NCBI RefSeq assembly: GCF_007859935.1
Contig: NZ_SJPO01000016.1
Location: 20,872-84,871, forward strand
DNA: 64,000 nt
From: Posidoniimonas polymericola
GTDB lineage: Bacteria; Planctomycetota; Planctomycetia; Pirellulales; Lacipirellulaceae
Reading direction: 5' to 3'
The position numbers and the translations under genes were made by a program. Numbering within the stretch: position 1 is the first letter of the stretch; every line of letters begins with the position of its first letter. Below, piece after piece: positions 1 through 8,952 of the stretch. Below the pieces are notes generated by a model that saw only the letters and a list, made by a program, of their open reading frames with translations, searched no databases and was not told the DNA's origin.

Positions 1-130
1 ACGCCGCGACCGTAATCGGCAGCACGTCCACCGAGTAACCCAGCGGCAGCTCGTCCGACAGGGTCGCCAGCACCCGCCGCAGCGACGGTTCGGCCAACCG
101 GCCCGTGACGAGATGCAGATGTTCAGGCAT
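1..130 (-). CDS. DUF6513 / dihydropteroate synthase-like protein, N-terminal fragment
   Basis: Only the first 43 codons are inside the window; the gene runs off the left edge. Translation from the ATG whose complement is at 128-130 begins MPEHLHLVTGRLAEPSLRR, which I recognise as the N-terminus of the DUF6513 family. In planctomycetes and methylotrophs this family carries a pterin-binding, dihydropteroate synthase-like domain and is linked to tetrahydromethanopterin-dependent C1 metabolism. It lies 22 bp downstream of the SDR gene on the same strand, so the two are probably co-transcribed. The visible part contains no catalytic residues, so the function rests on family knowledge of this N-terminus. 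Confidence 0.6.
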   Translation of the reverse strand, partial: MPEHLHLVTGRLAEPSLRRVLATLSDELPLGYSVDVLPITVAA

Positions 131-152
131 AGAGCGGCGCGAGGTCGATTTC

Positions 153-941
153 TTAGGAGTCGGCGGAGCCGGCGAAACCGCCGTTGATGTTCAGCACCTG
201 ACCGGTGACAAACGCCGCTTGCGGCGACGCCAGGTAGGCGGCGGCCGCGGCGACGTCGTCGGGGGCGCCCCAACGCTCGAGTAGCGACTCGAGGCGGGCG
301 CGGTCCTGCCAGTAGTCGGGGGCGGTCTCGCCCCACTTGGTCTGGATCCAGCCCGGCGCCAAGCAGTTGACCCGGACCTGGGGGGCGAGCGACTTTGCCA
401 GGCTGCGGGTGAAGGCCATCACGGCGCCCTTGATGGCGGCGAACATCTCGCCGCTGTCGCCGGCCATGCCGGTCTCGGCCTGGTCCCAGCCGACTGTGAG
501 GATGACGCCCTCGCCGCGCTGCTGCATCCGCTTGCCGACCTCACGGCAGGTGAGCATGCCGCCGCGAACGTCCGTCTGGTAGAGCAGGTCCAGCTTCTCG
601 GCGAACGGCATCTGGGCGGCCTCGCCGGTCAGCACATCAGCCCCCGCGTTCTGCACCCAGATGTCGATCGGCCGCCAGGCCCACGAGTCGGACGCCAGCC
701 GCCCGCAGGCCGCCGGCTCGGACAGGTCGCCCAGCAGGCAGTGGCAGTCCCGCCCCAGCGCCCGCAGGGCGGCGGCGGTTTCATCGAGGCCGGCCGCGTT
801 GCGTCGGGCCTGGATCACCAGGTCCGCCCCCAGGCCGCCCAGCGCTAAGGCAACCGCTCGACCAATCCCCGACGAGGCGCCGGTAACCGCCGCCGTTTTT
901 CCGGCGAGCGTCTGAGCTAGGGGGGCGGTCGGTTCGGCCAT
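153..941 (-). CDS. SDR-family oxidoreductase-like protein with replaced catalytic residues
   Basis: A 262-residue Rossmann-fold protein of the short-chain dehydrogenase/reductase superfamily. The cofactor motif TGASSGIG is at residues 20-27, and an NAG motif follows near residue 98. The usual catalytic YxxxK is read here as FAAIK, so the catalytic tyrosine is phenylalanine, and the segment that normally holds the catalytic serine reads TVGWDQ. The C-terminal part keeps the typical VRVNCLAPGW stretch. The fold is therefore well supported, but a classical Ser-Tyr-Lys reaction is not. It sits directly upstream of the DUF6513 gene on the same strand, so a role in pterin or C1 metabolism is possible but is inference. 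Confidence 0.8.
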   Translation of the reverse strand: MAEPTAPLAQTLAGKTAAVTGASSGIGRAVALALGGLGADLVIQARRNAAGLDETAAALRALGRDCHCLLGDLSEPAACGRLASDSWAWRPIDIWVQNAGADVLTGEAAQMPFAEKLDLLYQTDVRGGMLTCREVGKRMQQRGEGVILTVGWDQAETGMAGDSGEMFAAIKGAVMAFTRSLAKSLAPQVRVNCLAPGWIQTKWGETAPDYWQDRARLESLLERWGAPDDVAAAAAYLASPQAAFVTGQVLNINGGFAGSADS

Positions 942-988
942 CGCGTCATTCTACCCGTGACGAACAGGGCAGGGGAGGCGACCGCCGG

Positions 989-2137
989 TCAATCGGGCGA
1001 GTTTTCGAGCAGCCAGTCCTCGAGGATCACGTGCTCGACCTCGGCCGCGCGGAGCAGCGACGCCCGCTGCGGCACGATCGACGCCAGCCACGGCCGGCCG
1101 GCGAGCTGCTTCAGCGCCCGCATGCTGAGCCCCGAGACCGTCGTCCCCGAGGTCTGCTGCGTGACGTTGTCCGACAGCCGCTTGAAGGTTGCGGGGATCA
1201 GGTTGGGCTCCGGGCCGATGTGGATCACGCCCCGCACGTTCGAGCTCAGCGTGACGCAGACCGCGTCCCACAGCCGCTGCGGGTGGTCGATCCATGCGCG
1301 GAGCAGTTCGTGCAGGCTCGGCTCGCTGGCGGTCATCCGACCGGTGACTAGCGAGAACACCGGCGGCCGGGCGACGGACGCGTCGGCCCGCATCGTCTGG
1401 ATCATCACGGAGGCCCGGTCGGGGACGCAGCGCTGCCGGACAATAGGGGTGTGCAGCGGCGGCCACTTGGAGTCGTTCTGCCGCAAGTACACCCGCGACG
1501 GGCTGAGCACCTTCATCTCGGCGCGGAACCGATCGAGCGTGTTGTCCTGCCCGAGGACGATCAGCGTATTGGGCGACAGCACCGCGGAGACGGCAATCAC
1601 GCCGTGCCCCTCGGAGGTGATGTCGGCGCACAGGCGGTGGGCCTCGACCTCGCTGATGGCGAGCTTCCGCGAGAACACCACCCCCATGGTGACGTCCTCC
1701 GCCAGAGCGGCGCAGTCGGTGGCCATCGCTAGTGGGGCGCGGATCGCCTCACTCTGGGGAGTCGCCCCGGCGGCCGCCAACGCGACCACCTCGCCCAGGC
1801 TGTAACCGTAGGCCATCTGCGCCTGCCCAATATCGAGCCCGTGCACCTCGCGGAGCAGGTCGACATGACCAAGCTCCACCGCGTAGATCAACGCCACGGA
1901 ATCGGCGTAGTCGTCAAACCCGGTCGGCCTGCGGCAGACCACGCGGTCGACAAGGTCGACCGACCGCTGCAGCTCGTCGCTGGCGATGTGGCTTACCTCA
2001 TCCAAGCGGCGTGTGAGGATCTCCCGGTAGGCCGGTCGCTCGATCAATTCCGGCGTGCGACCCAGGTTGGTCGTGTTGTAGCCGCGGAAGGCTAGCGCCG
2101 ACCGCGGGAGCAGCGTTTCGAGAGGAGTCGTCATCAC
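989..2137 (-). CDS. Malonyl-CoA:ACP transacylase-like (FabD-like) acyltransferase
   Basis: A 382-residue protein of the acyltransferase family that includes FabD and polyketide synthase AT domains. The nucleophile elbow reads GYSLGE with Ser113, where most FabD proteins have GHSLGE, and the probable catalytic histidine is His229 in PLHTP. FabD would move malonyl units from CoA to acyl carrier protein. The length is larger than the usual 310 residues, mainly at the N-terminus. No ACP, KAS or other fatty-acid synthesis gene is next to it; it precedes the SDR gene by 47 bp on the same strand. It may therefore be a specialised acyltransferase and not the housekeeping FabD. Confidence 0.7.
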   Translation of the reverse strand: MMTTPLETLLPRSALAFRGYNTTNLGRTPELIERPAYREILTRRLDEVSHIASDELQRSVDLVDRVVCRRPTGFDDYADSVALIYAVELGHVDLLREVHGLDIGQAQMAYGYSLGEVVALAAAGATPQSEAIRAPLAMATDCAALAEDVTMGVVFSRKLAISEVEAHRLCADITSEGHGVIAVSAVLSPNTLIVLGQDNTLDRFRAEMKVLSPSRVYLRQNDSKWPPLHTPIVRQRCVPDRASVMIQTMRADASVARPPVFSLVTGRMTASEPSLHELLRAWIDHPQRLWDAVCVTLSSNVRGVIHIGPEPNLIPATFKRLSDNVTQQTSGTTVSGLSMRALKQLAGRPWLASIVPQRASLLRAAEVEHVILEDWLLENSPD

Positions 2138-2356
2138 CTTCTAGGATACCTCCTGACGCCCAAGCGGGCCGCGGAAACGCGCCCACGGCGGCGCATTCAT
2201 GCCAACCGGCGCCGTGCCGGCACGGGATCGCCGGCTCCGGACGGACCGCCGCAACAATTCCGCCCTGAGGGGGGGCCGTGACCTAGAGTTTAGGGTGCTG
2301 GGTCTGCGCCACGACGGCGCCGACCGCATCACCGAGACCCTCCCGGGGCGCCCAAG

Positions 2357-2752
2357 ATGCTGACCACCGCTCAGATTATGACGACCGACGTGGTCACCAT
2401 TTCGTCGACGGCGACCATCCAGGACGCCATCGAGTTGCTGGTGCGTCGGCGCATCAGCGGCCTGCCGGTGATCGGTCCGACGGGTCAGCTGGTCGGCATC
2501 ATTACGGAGTTCGCGCTGTTGGCGATGGCCTACGACCAGGATCTCCAGGACGACCCGATCGAGCGTCACATGACGCGCGACGTGATCACGGTCGACTCGA
2601 GCGACTCGATTAGCCGGGCGACCGACCTGTTTATCCTGCACCGCGTCCGCCGTCTGCCGGTTGTCGAGGGGGGACGCCTTGTCGGGCTGCTGTCACGCCA
2701 CGACATCCTCAACGCGCTGATCTCGGAGCGGGCGCCCGTGTGCACGGCGTGA
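2357..2752 (+). CDS. Two-CBS-domain protein
   Basis: A 131-residue protein made almost entirely of two CBS domains (about residues 5-60 and 70-125). Both halves show the typical pattern, with MTTDVVTISSTATIQDAIEL opening the first and MTRDVITVDSSDSISRATDL opening the second. CBS pairs bind adenosyl nucleotides and usually act as energy sensors. The gene stands alone, divergent from the acyltransferase gene and 135 bp before the receiver protein that opens the secretion locus. Its partner cannot be read from context. Confidence 0.85.
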   Translation: MLTTAQIMTTDVVTISSTATIQDAIELLVRRRISGLPVIGPTGQLVGIITEFALLAMAYDQDLQDDPIERHMTRDVITVDSSDSISRATDLFILHRVRRLPVVEGGRLVGLLSRHDILNALISERAPVCTA

Positions 2753-2802
2753 CCCGCGCCGGTCGCCGCCCGCACAAACCGCGGGAGCGGCGCGCCAACC
2801 CG

Positions 2803-2850
2803 TCTGGTTTTCGACCAGAACATTGACTTGCATCCTGGCGGAAGTACCTA
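2803..2850 (+). promoter_or_regulatory. Possible promoter upstream of the receiver / secretion locus
   Basis: A TTGACT hexamer at 2823-2828 and TACCTA at 2845-2850 are separated by 16 bp, which fits a housekeeping sigma factor, 37 bp before the receiver ATG. A small hairpin (TCTGGT, loop, ACCAGA; 2803-2819) sits just upstream of the -35. The call is by eye only. Confidence 0.35.
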
Positions 2851-2887
2851 TTGCTGACGCTTTACGCGCAGACAACAGGCGCCCGCT

Positions 2888-3280
2888 ATGCAAGACAAAC
2901 CCATCAATGTGCTGCTCATCGAAGAGGAGCCGATGCTGCGCGAGATCACCTCGTTCAGGCTCGAGCTGCTCGGCTACCGGGTCGAGTGCGTCGAGTCGGC
3001 CGAGCAGGCATTGGACCGACTCTCCGGCGAGCTGCCCGACCTGATGATCGTGGGCCACTTCCTGCCGGGGATGAGCGGCATCGAGCTGATCGACCGCGTC
3101 AGCAACGACATCCGCACCAGCTCGGTGCCGGTGATGCTGCTCTCGCCCAACGCGGACCTCGACCACGTGCAACGCGCCTACACCGCGGGCGCCAAGGAGT
3201 ATCTTGTCGCGCCCTACGACCCCATGGTGCTGCAGGACAAGATCCACAAGCTCGCCTCGCGCAGGCCCACGGCCACCTAG
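2888..3280 (+). CDS. Degenerate response-regulator receiver domain protein
   Basis: A stand-alone receiver fold of 130 residues. The acidic pair near the N-terminus is present as Glu12-Glu13, and the fold-defining segment PGMSG is at 60-64. The phosphoacceptor position, four residues before Pro60, is Gly56 and not Asp. The conserved lysine before the late proline (usual KP) is Ala108. The Thr/Ser switch position is Ser86. Phosphotransfer is therefore unlikely and the protein is probably a pseudo-receiver acting through protein contacts. It ends 37 bp before gspE on the same strand, which suggests a role in assembly or control of the secretion machine. Confidence 0.85.
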   Translation: MQDKPINVLLIEEEPMLREITSFRLELLGYRVECVESAEQALDRLSGELPDLMIVGHFLPGMSGIELIDRVSNDIRTSSVPVMLLSPNADLDHVQRAYTAGAKEYLVAPYDPMVLQDKIHKLASRRPTAT

Positions 3281-3317
3281 GCCCCCTACACAGAATCCCC
3301 GCCCGCTGCTCTGACGA

Positions 3318-5006
<1,689 letters not shown>

Positions 5007-5020
5007 GGAAGGCTCGCCAC

Positions 5021-6187
5021 ATGAACGCCAGAGCATCAGCGCTGCCCGCGTCCGCCCGCCGCAATCGCTCGGGCGCCGGCCAAGAAGGCTGGCTGGCCGG
5101 CTTCGACGACCTGCGGAAGAGCCTCGCCAAATGGATGCGGCGCGACCACCTTAGCAGTGCGGACATCACGTTCCTGTTCCGCAGCCTAGCGACGCTGGTC
5201 GACAGCGGCGTGTCGCTGCCGAAGTCGCTCGGTGCGCTGGCCGAAGAACGCGCGATGGAGCGCTCGCAGCACGTCGTCAAGGACTTGCAGCGGCGCCTCG
5301 AGAACGGCTCGAGCTTCAGCGCCGCCCTGCAGACGCACCCGGAAACTTTCGACCGCGTTACGGTCAACCAGATCAAGGTGGGCGAGCGCACCGGCGCGCT
5401 CGCCTCGACCCTCGACCACATCGCGATGCAGCGGGAGAAGTCGGGCAAGCTCCGCGCCGAGGTCACCAAGAAGCTGGCGTACCCGGCCATGCTGATGCTG
5501 GTTGGCAGCGGCGTCATCGCGTTCCTGCTGGGGTACGTGGTGCCCGTCTTCGAGGAGACCTACAACTCGGCCAAGGTGCCGCTCCCTGGGGTGACCCGGC
5601 TGATGATCGCCGTGGGGGCCTTTGCTCAGAGCTACGGTCCTTGGCTGCTGCTCGGGCTGGCGGCCCTGGCGTTCTTGTTCAAGAAGCTGCGAGAGCGGGA
5701 CAACGTCGCCCTGGCGATGGACCAGTGGATGCTGCGGACGCCGCTGTTCGGACCCTGGCTGCGGAACATCGCCGTGCTCGAGCTGATCGACGCGCTCACC
5801 AACCTGATGGGCTCCGGCTACACGCTGGTGGAATCGCTGGCGGAGGCCCGCACCTCGGTCAGCAACCGGGCGGTCAAGCTGTGCGTCCGCGATTTGTACG
5901 CCGGCGTGGACCGCGGCGAACGCTTCAGCCGCACGGTCGAGGAGCACGCCGACCTGTTCCCGCCGATGGTCAGTCAGCTGATCATCGTGGGCGAACGAAC
6001 CGGCAACCTGCTCAACGCCGCCCGCCACATCCAGCGTCACCTGGAGGACGAGATCGAGCGGAAGGCGAACGCGCTGGTTGGGTTCATCGAGCCCGCGCTG
6101 ACCATCACGCTCGCGGCTGCGGTGGCGGTGATCCTGCTTGCGATCTACCTGCCCATGTTCGACATGATCAACACGATTGGCGCCTGA
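5021..6187 (+). CDS. gspF: GspF/PilC-type inner-membrane platform protein
   Basis: A 388-residue type II secretion F-domain protein. Two copies of the cytoplasmic F domain are visible (about residues 45-165 and 245-365), each with the signature VGERTG (KVGERTGAL and IVGERTGNL). Membrane segments are near residues 155-180, 205-222 and 355-385. GspF forms the inner-membrane platform contacted by GspE and the pseudopilus. The gene begins 14 bp after gspE and ends 2 bp before the first pseudopilin ATG, so it is clearly in the same operon. Confidence 0.95.
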   Translation: MNARASALPASARRNRSGAGQEGWLAGFDDLRKSLAKWMRRDHLSSADITFLFRSLATLVDSGVSLPKSLGALAEERAMERSQHVVKDLQRRLENGSSFSAALQTHPETFDRVTVNQIKVGERTGALASTLDHIAMQREKSGKLRAEVTKKLAYPAMLMLVGSGVIAFLLGYVVPVFEETYNSAKVPLPGVTRLMIAVGAFAQSYGPWLLLGLAALAFLFKKLRERDNVALAMDQWMLRTPLFGPWLRNIAVLELIDALTNLMGSGYTLVESLAEARTSVSNRAVKLCVRDLYAGVDRGERFSRTVEEHADLFPPMVSQLIIVGERTGNLLNAARHIQRHLEDEIERKANALVGFIEPALTITLAAAVAVILLAIYLPMFDMINTIGA

Positions 6188-6189
6188 CC

Positions 6190-6519
6190 ATGAACACTTC
6201 GCGGACCAGGCGCGGGCTGTCCCTGATCGAGATGCTGGCGGTGGTGGCGGTTGTCGGCATTTTGTCGGTGCTGCTGATCCCGCGGGTGAGCGAGCACTCC
6301 TCCAGGGGTAAGACCGTCGCCTGCGACCTGAACCGCGGTGAGATCGAGCTGCAGGTGCAGCTCTGGCGGCGGGCCAGCGGCTCGTTCCCTGCGGCTAACC
6401 TGTCGGACATTGGCGCCCTGACGTCGTATTTCCCGGACGGGCTGCCGGTTTGTCCGGTAGATGGTTCGGCTTACACGATCGACACGGCCACCGGCAGGGT
6501 CTTAGGCCACAGTCACTAA
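6190..6519 (+). CDS. gspG: Pseudopilin, GspG-like (first copy)
   Basis: A 109-residue protein with a type IV prepilin leader. The cleavage region is RRGLSLIEMLAVVAVVGIL, with Glu at position +5 of the mature protein. The leader is short and basic, and a single hydrophobic helix follows. The C-terminal part has the YFPDG..VCPVDGSAY pattern of the major pseudopilin GspG. The ATG at 6190 is chosen because it gives a normal prepilin leader and lies 2 bp after the gspF stop. Processing needs a prepilin peptidase, which is not in this window. Confidence 0.85.
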   Translation: MNTSRTRRGLSLIEMLAVVAVVGILSVLLIPRVSEHSSRGKTVACDLNRGEIELQVQLWRRASGSFPAANLSDIGALTSYFPDGLPVCPVDGSAYTIDTATGRVLGHSH

Positions 6520-6664
6520 CAAAGCTTTTCGGAATTCCGTCTAGACAGTCTTGCTGCCCCCGGTTCTTGACCTAGCTTTTAACGTGCCGGGGAGACCCTT
6601 CCCGATGCGGATTAAGAATCAACTCCCCGACGACAACTCCCTAAGTGCTTTCTGGAGTAGAACG

Positions 6665-6994
6665 ATGTTTACAAAACGCCGACCAGGCTTCTCGCTGATG
6701 GAACTGCTGGCCGTGGTGACCATCCTCGGCATCATCGCGGCGATCATCGTGCCGCGTGTGAGCGTCTCAAGTTCCACCGCGAAGACTAAGGTCAACAGCC
6801 ACAACCTCGCCACGATCAACTCGGCCGTCGAGCGTTGGTATATCGAGAAGGGCTCGTGGCCGGCCGACCTAGCCACCCTAGCCGCCGACACCAACTACTT
6901 CCCGGACGGCATCCCGCTCAACCCGGTTAATGGCAACCTCTACGAGCTCAACACGGACCACCGCGCCCAGGACTCTGGTTCGCCCCCTCCGTGA
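6665..6994 (+). CDS. gspG: Pseudopilin, GspG-like (second copy)
   Basis: A 109-residue prepilin closely resembling the previous one in size and plan. The leader is MFTKRRPGFSLMELLAVV, and the C-terminus has NYFPDGIPLNPVNGNLYELN. The ATG at 6665 is preceded by CTGGAG at 6653-6658, a good ribosome-binding site; a longer in-frame extension to 6551 has no such support. The two GspG-like genes are separated by 145 bp with a CCCCGG/CCGGGG inverted repeat, so expression of the second may be set independently. They probably arose by tandem duplication. Confidence 0.85.
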   Translation: MFTKRRPGFSLMELLAVVTILGIIAAIIVPRVSVSSSTAKTKVNSHNLATINSAVERWYIEKGSWPADLATLAADTNYFPDGIPLNPVNGNLYELNTDHRAQDSGSPPP

Positions 6995-7007
6995 GCCAGG
7001 CTAGCCA

Positions 7008-7505
7008 ATGTGCACCCAATCCACAAACAACGGCGCACGCCCGGCCTGGCCGCGGCGTGCGTTTTCGTTGCTGGAGATGATGCTTGTGCTCGCCGTGCTG
7101 GGCCTGCTCAGCACGATGGCGGTCACGCGTTTCGGCCACGGCGCCCTGGCGGTGACCGACGGCGAGGGGTTGGCGCGCCAGCTGACGCTTGACCTGCGGC
7201 AGGCCCGCCGCCGCACCATCACCACCGGCGTCGACCACTATGTCCAGTTCAACCGCTCTGGCGGCGCTGTGGTCGGCTTCGTGCTCTGCCGCAGCGGCGG
7301 CGACCCAGAAGACGACACCCGGCCCATCCCGGCGGGGCTGACGGTCGCGACCGCCTCGGACACGTGGACCTTCGGCTTCGACGGCGCCCTGCAGGGCGTA
7401 GGCGGCAGCACCGCCGCAACCATCACCAGCGACACCTTCCAGTGGGTCGTTACTTGCTACCACCCCACCGGGCTGGTGGAGTGCGTGAAGCAGGCTGCCC
7501 CGTGA
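7008..7505 (+). CDS. Minor pseudopilin, GspH-like
   Basis: A 165-residue prepilin-like protein. The cleavage region reads RRAFSLLEMMLVLAVLGLLS with Glu at mature position 5, followed by the RQLTLDLRQARRRTITTG pattern typical of GspH/FimT minor pilins, which are cleaved the same way and form the pseudopilus tip complex. It starts 13 bp after the second GspG-like gene. The assignment to GspH over FimT rests on context with a secretin and GspE. Confidence 0.8.
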   Translation: MCTQSTNNGARPAWPRRAFSLLEMMLVLAVLGLLSTMAVTRFGHGALAVTDGEGLARQLTLDLRQARRRTITTGVDHYVQFNRSGGAVVGFVLCRSGGDPEDDTRPIPAGLTVATASDTWTFGFDGALQGVGGSTAATITSDTFQWVVTCYHPTGLVECVKQAAP

Positions 7506-7599
7506 TCGATCGCTCCACGACGTTGACCGGCGGGCGGCGTAACCTACGCTTCCACAGAGACTTACCGCTCCCGCCGCAGGTTCTCCAGGCTTGGCCGCT

Positions 7600-8058
7600 A
7601 TGCCACCCGACAGCACACCGCCGAAACCGCGCCGCCGCTCTGGGTACTCGCTGCTCGAGTTGGTGCTCGCCATCGCATTGGCCGGCGGCACGCTAGCGCC
7701 CGCCCTGGCCTTGCTGCGCGACGGGATGACCGTGAGTCGAGAGACCGACCAGCAGCTGCTGCTGACCAACTATGCGATACAGATCCTTGAGGAACGGATG
7801 GCGGCGGCCTCGGCGAGCTGGGACGACACAGCGGCCAGCGGGAGCTTCGCCGCGGACGGGTTCGCCTCGATCCGCTACACGGCCACCGCGTCCGACTCGG
7901 CGACCGACGGCGGCGAGCCAAATGCTTTGATGCACATCCACGTCACGACCTACGTCGACGAGAACGCCAACACCACCTACGACACCGGCGAGCCGAGCTG
8001 CTCGTTCCGCACCAAGGTCGCCTCGCTCCAGAGCTATGTCGATAAAGCCACCAACTAG
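7600..8058 (+). CDS. Minor pseudopilin, GspI-like
   Basis: A 152-residue prepilin-like protein. The leader is PRRRSGYSLLELVLAIALAG, with an extended basic N-terminus before the cleavage point. The following NYAIQILEERMAAASASW segment resembles GspI. The ATG at 7600 is used; a TTG nine bases upstream is also in frame. The 3' end overlaps the next prepilin gene by 23 bp, which suggests translational coupling. The exact tip-complex role is inferred from gene order H-I-J-K. Confidence 0.75.
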   Translation: MPPDSTPPKPRRRSGYSLLELVLAIALAGGTLAPALALLRDGMTVSRETDQQLLLTNYAIQILEERMAAASASWDDTAASGSFAADGFASIRYTATASDSATDGGEPNALMHIHVTTYVDENANTTYDTGEPSCSFRTKVASLQSYVDKATN

Positions 8059-8554
8059 ACGCGCGGCGATGAGCCTCATCGAGGTCATGGCCGCCGCCGC
8101 CATTACCGGCGCGCTGATGGCGTCGTCGGTGGTGCTGCTGCGCTCGAGCTACGCCGTCTGGCAGGCCCACGACGCCGACCACGAGCAGGCCGAGAACGCC
8201 CACGGCGTGCTGCGGCACATCGTGCGGACGCTCCGCCAGGCGACCGCCGTGACCAGCATCACCGGCCCCACCGACGACGCCGGCGAGCTGGCGGTAGTGC
8301 TCGCCTCGGGTGACACGATCGCCTACACCGCGGACGCGCCCGGCTCGGTTTGGTACTGGACCTACCCGGGTCCGGTCGGCTCGCCCCTGACACGCGACGT
8401 CGACAGCCTGGTCTTCACCGGCCTGGAGGCCGACGGCGTGACCGTTGCGTCCGACCCGTCGTTGGTGCAGCTGGTCCGCGTGCGGGCCCGGTTCGGCATG
8501 CCGTCGGGCGGCGACCGCACGGTCACCTGTTCAGCCTGGATCCGATCATGGTAG
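8036..8554 (+). CDS. Minor pseudopilin, GspJ-like
   Basis: A 172-residue prepilin-like protein with leader RRAAMSLIEVMAAAAITGAL. The mature part has the LRHIVRTLRQATAV helix and a beta-rich C-terminus, as in GspJ. The start overlaps the previous gene by 23 bp. An internal ATG at 8069 would remove most of the leader and is not favoured. It probably contributes to the pseudopilus tip with the neighbouring I-like and K-like proteins. Confidence 0.75.
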   Translation: MSIKPPTRRAAMSLIEVMAAAAITGALMASSVVLLRSSYAVWQAHDADHEQAENAHGVLRHIVRTLRQATAVTSITGPTDDAGELAVVLASGDTIAYTADAPGSVWYWTYPGPVGSPLTRDVDSLVFTGLEADGVTVASDPSLVQLVRVRARFGMPSGGDRTVTCSAWIRSW

Positions 8555-8565
8555 GAGCCCGCCGC

Positions 8566-8940
8566 ATGTTGATGGCTACGAGCACCCATCGCCGCCCGCC
8601 GCGACGCGGAGCCGCCCTGCTGGTGGTGATGTTCGTGGTGTTCATGGTGAGCTCGCTGACGCTCAACGTCCTGGTCACCGAGACCCAGCAGGCGGCGGTT
8701 GCGCGGAACGTGCGGGACTACGAACGCGCGCTCTACCTGGCCAACGCCGGCGTCCACCAGGGCTGCGCCGAGCTTATCGCCGACCCCAACTTCCGCGGCC
8801 TGCTGACCGACGGCGGCTACCCAGGCGACGACTCGTTCACGATCTCCATCGCCGACGGCGCCGCCGGGCAGGTGGATGTTCTTGCTGTGGGGATCGCCGG
8901 CGAAGCCACCCGCACGGTCCAAGCCACCATCGAGTTTTAA
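8566..8940 (+). CDS. PilX/GspK-like minor pseudopilin
   Basis: A 124-residue protein with a basic N-terminus (RRPPRRGAALLVVMFVVFMV), one hydrophobic helix and the ERALYLANAGVHQGCAELIA region typical of PilX_N/GspK-like proteins, where alanine-rich helices follow the pilin helix. It lacks the mature Glu5, which is also a feature of GspK. The ATG at 8566 is chosen because AGGAG at 8553-8557 lies 8 bp before it; an upstream ATG at 8548 overlapping the previous stop and another at 8572 are alternatives. It is much shorter than classical GspK. Confidence 0.7.
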   Translation: MLMATSTHRRPPRRGAALLVVMFVVFMVSSLTLNVLVTETQQAAVARNVRDYERALYLANAGVHQGCAELIADPNFRGLLTDGGYPGDDSFTISIADGAAGQVDVLAVGIAGEATRTVQATIEF

Positions 8941-8952
8941 CCTCACGCAATT

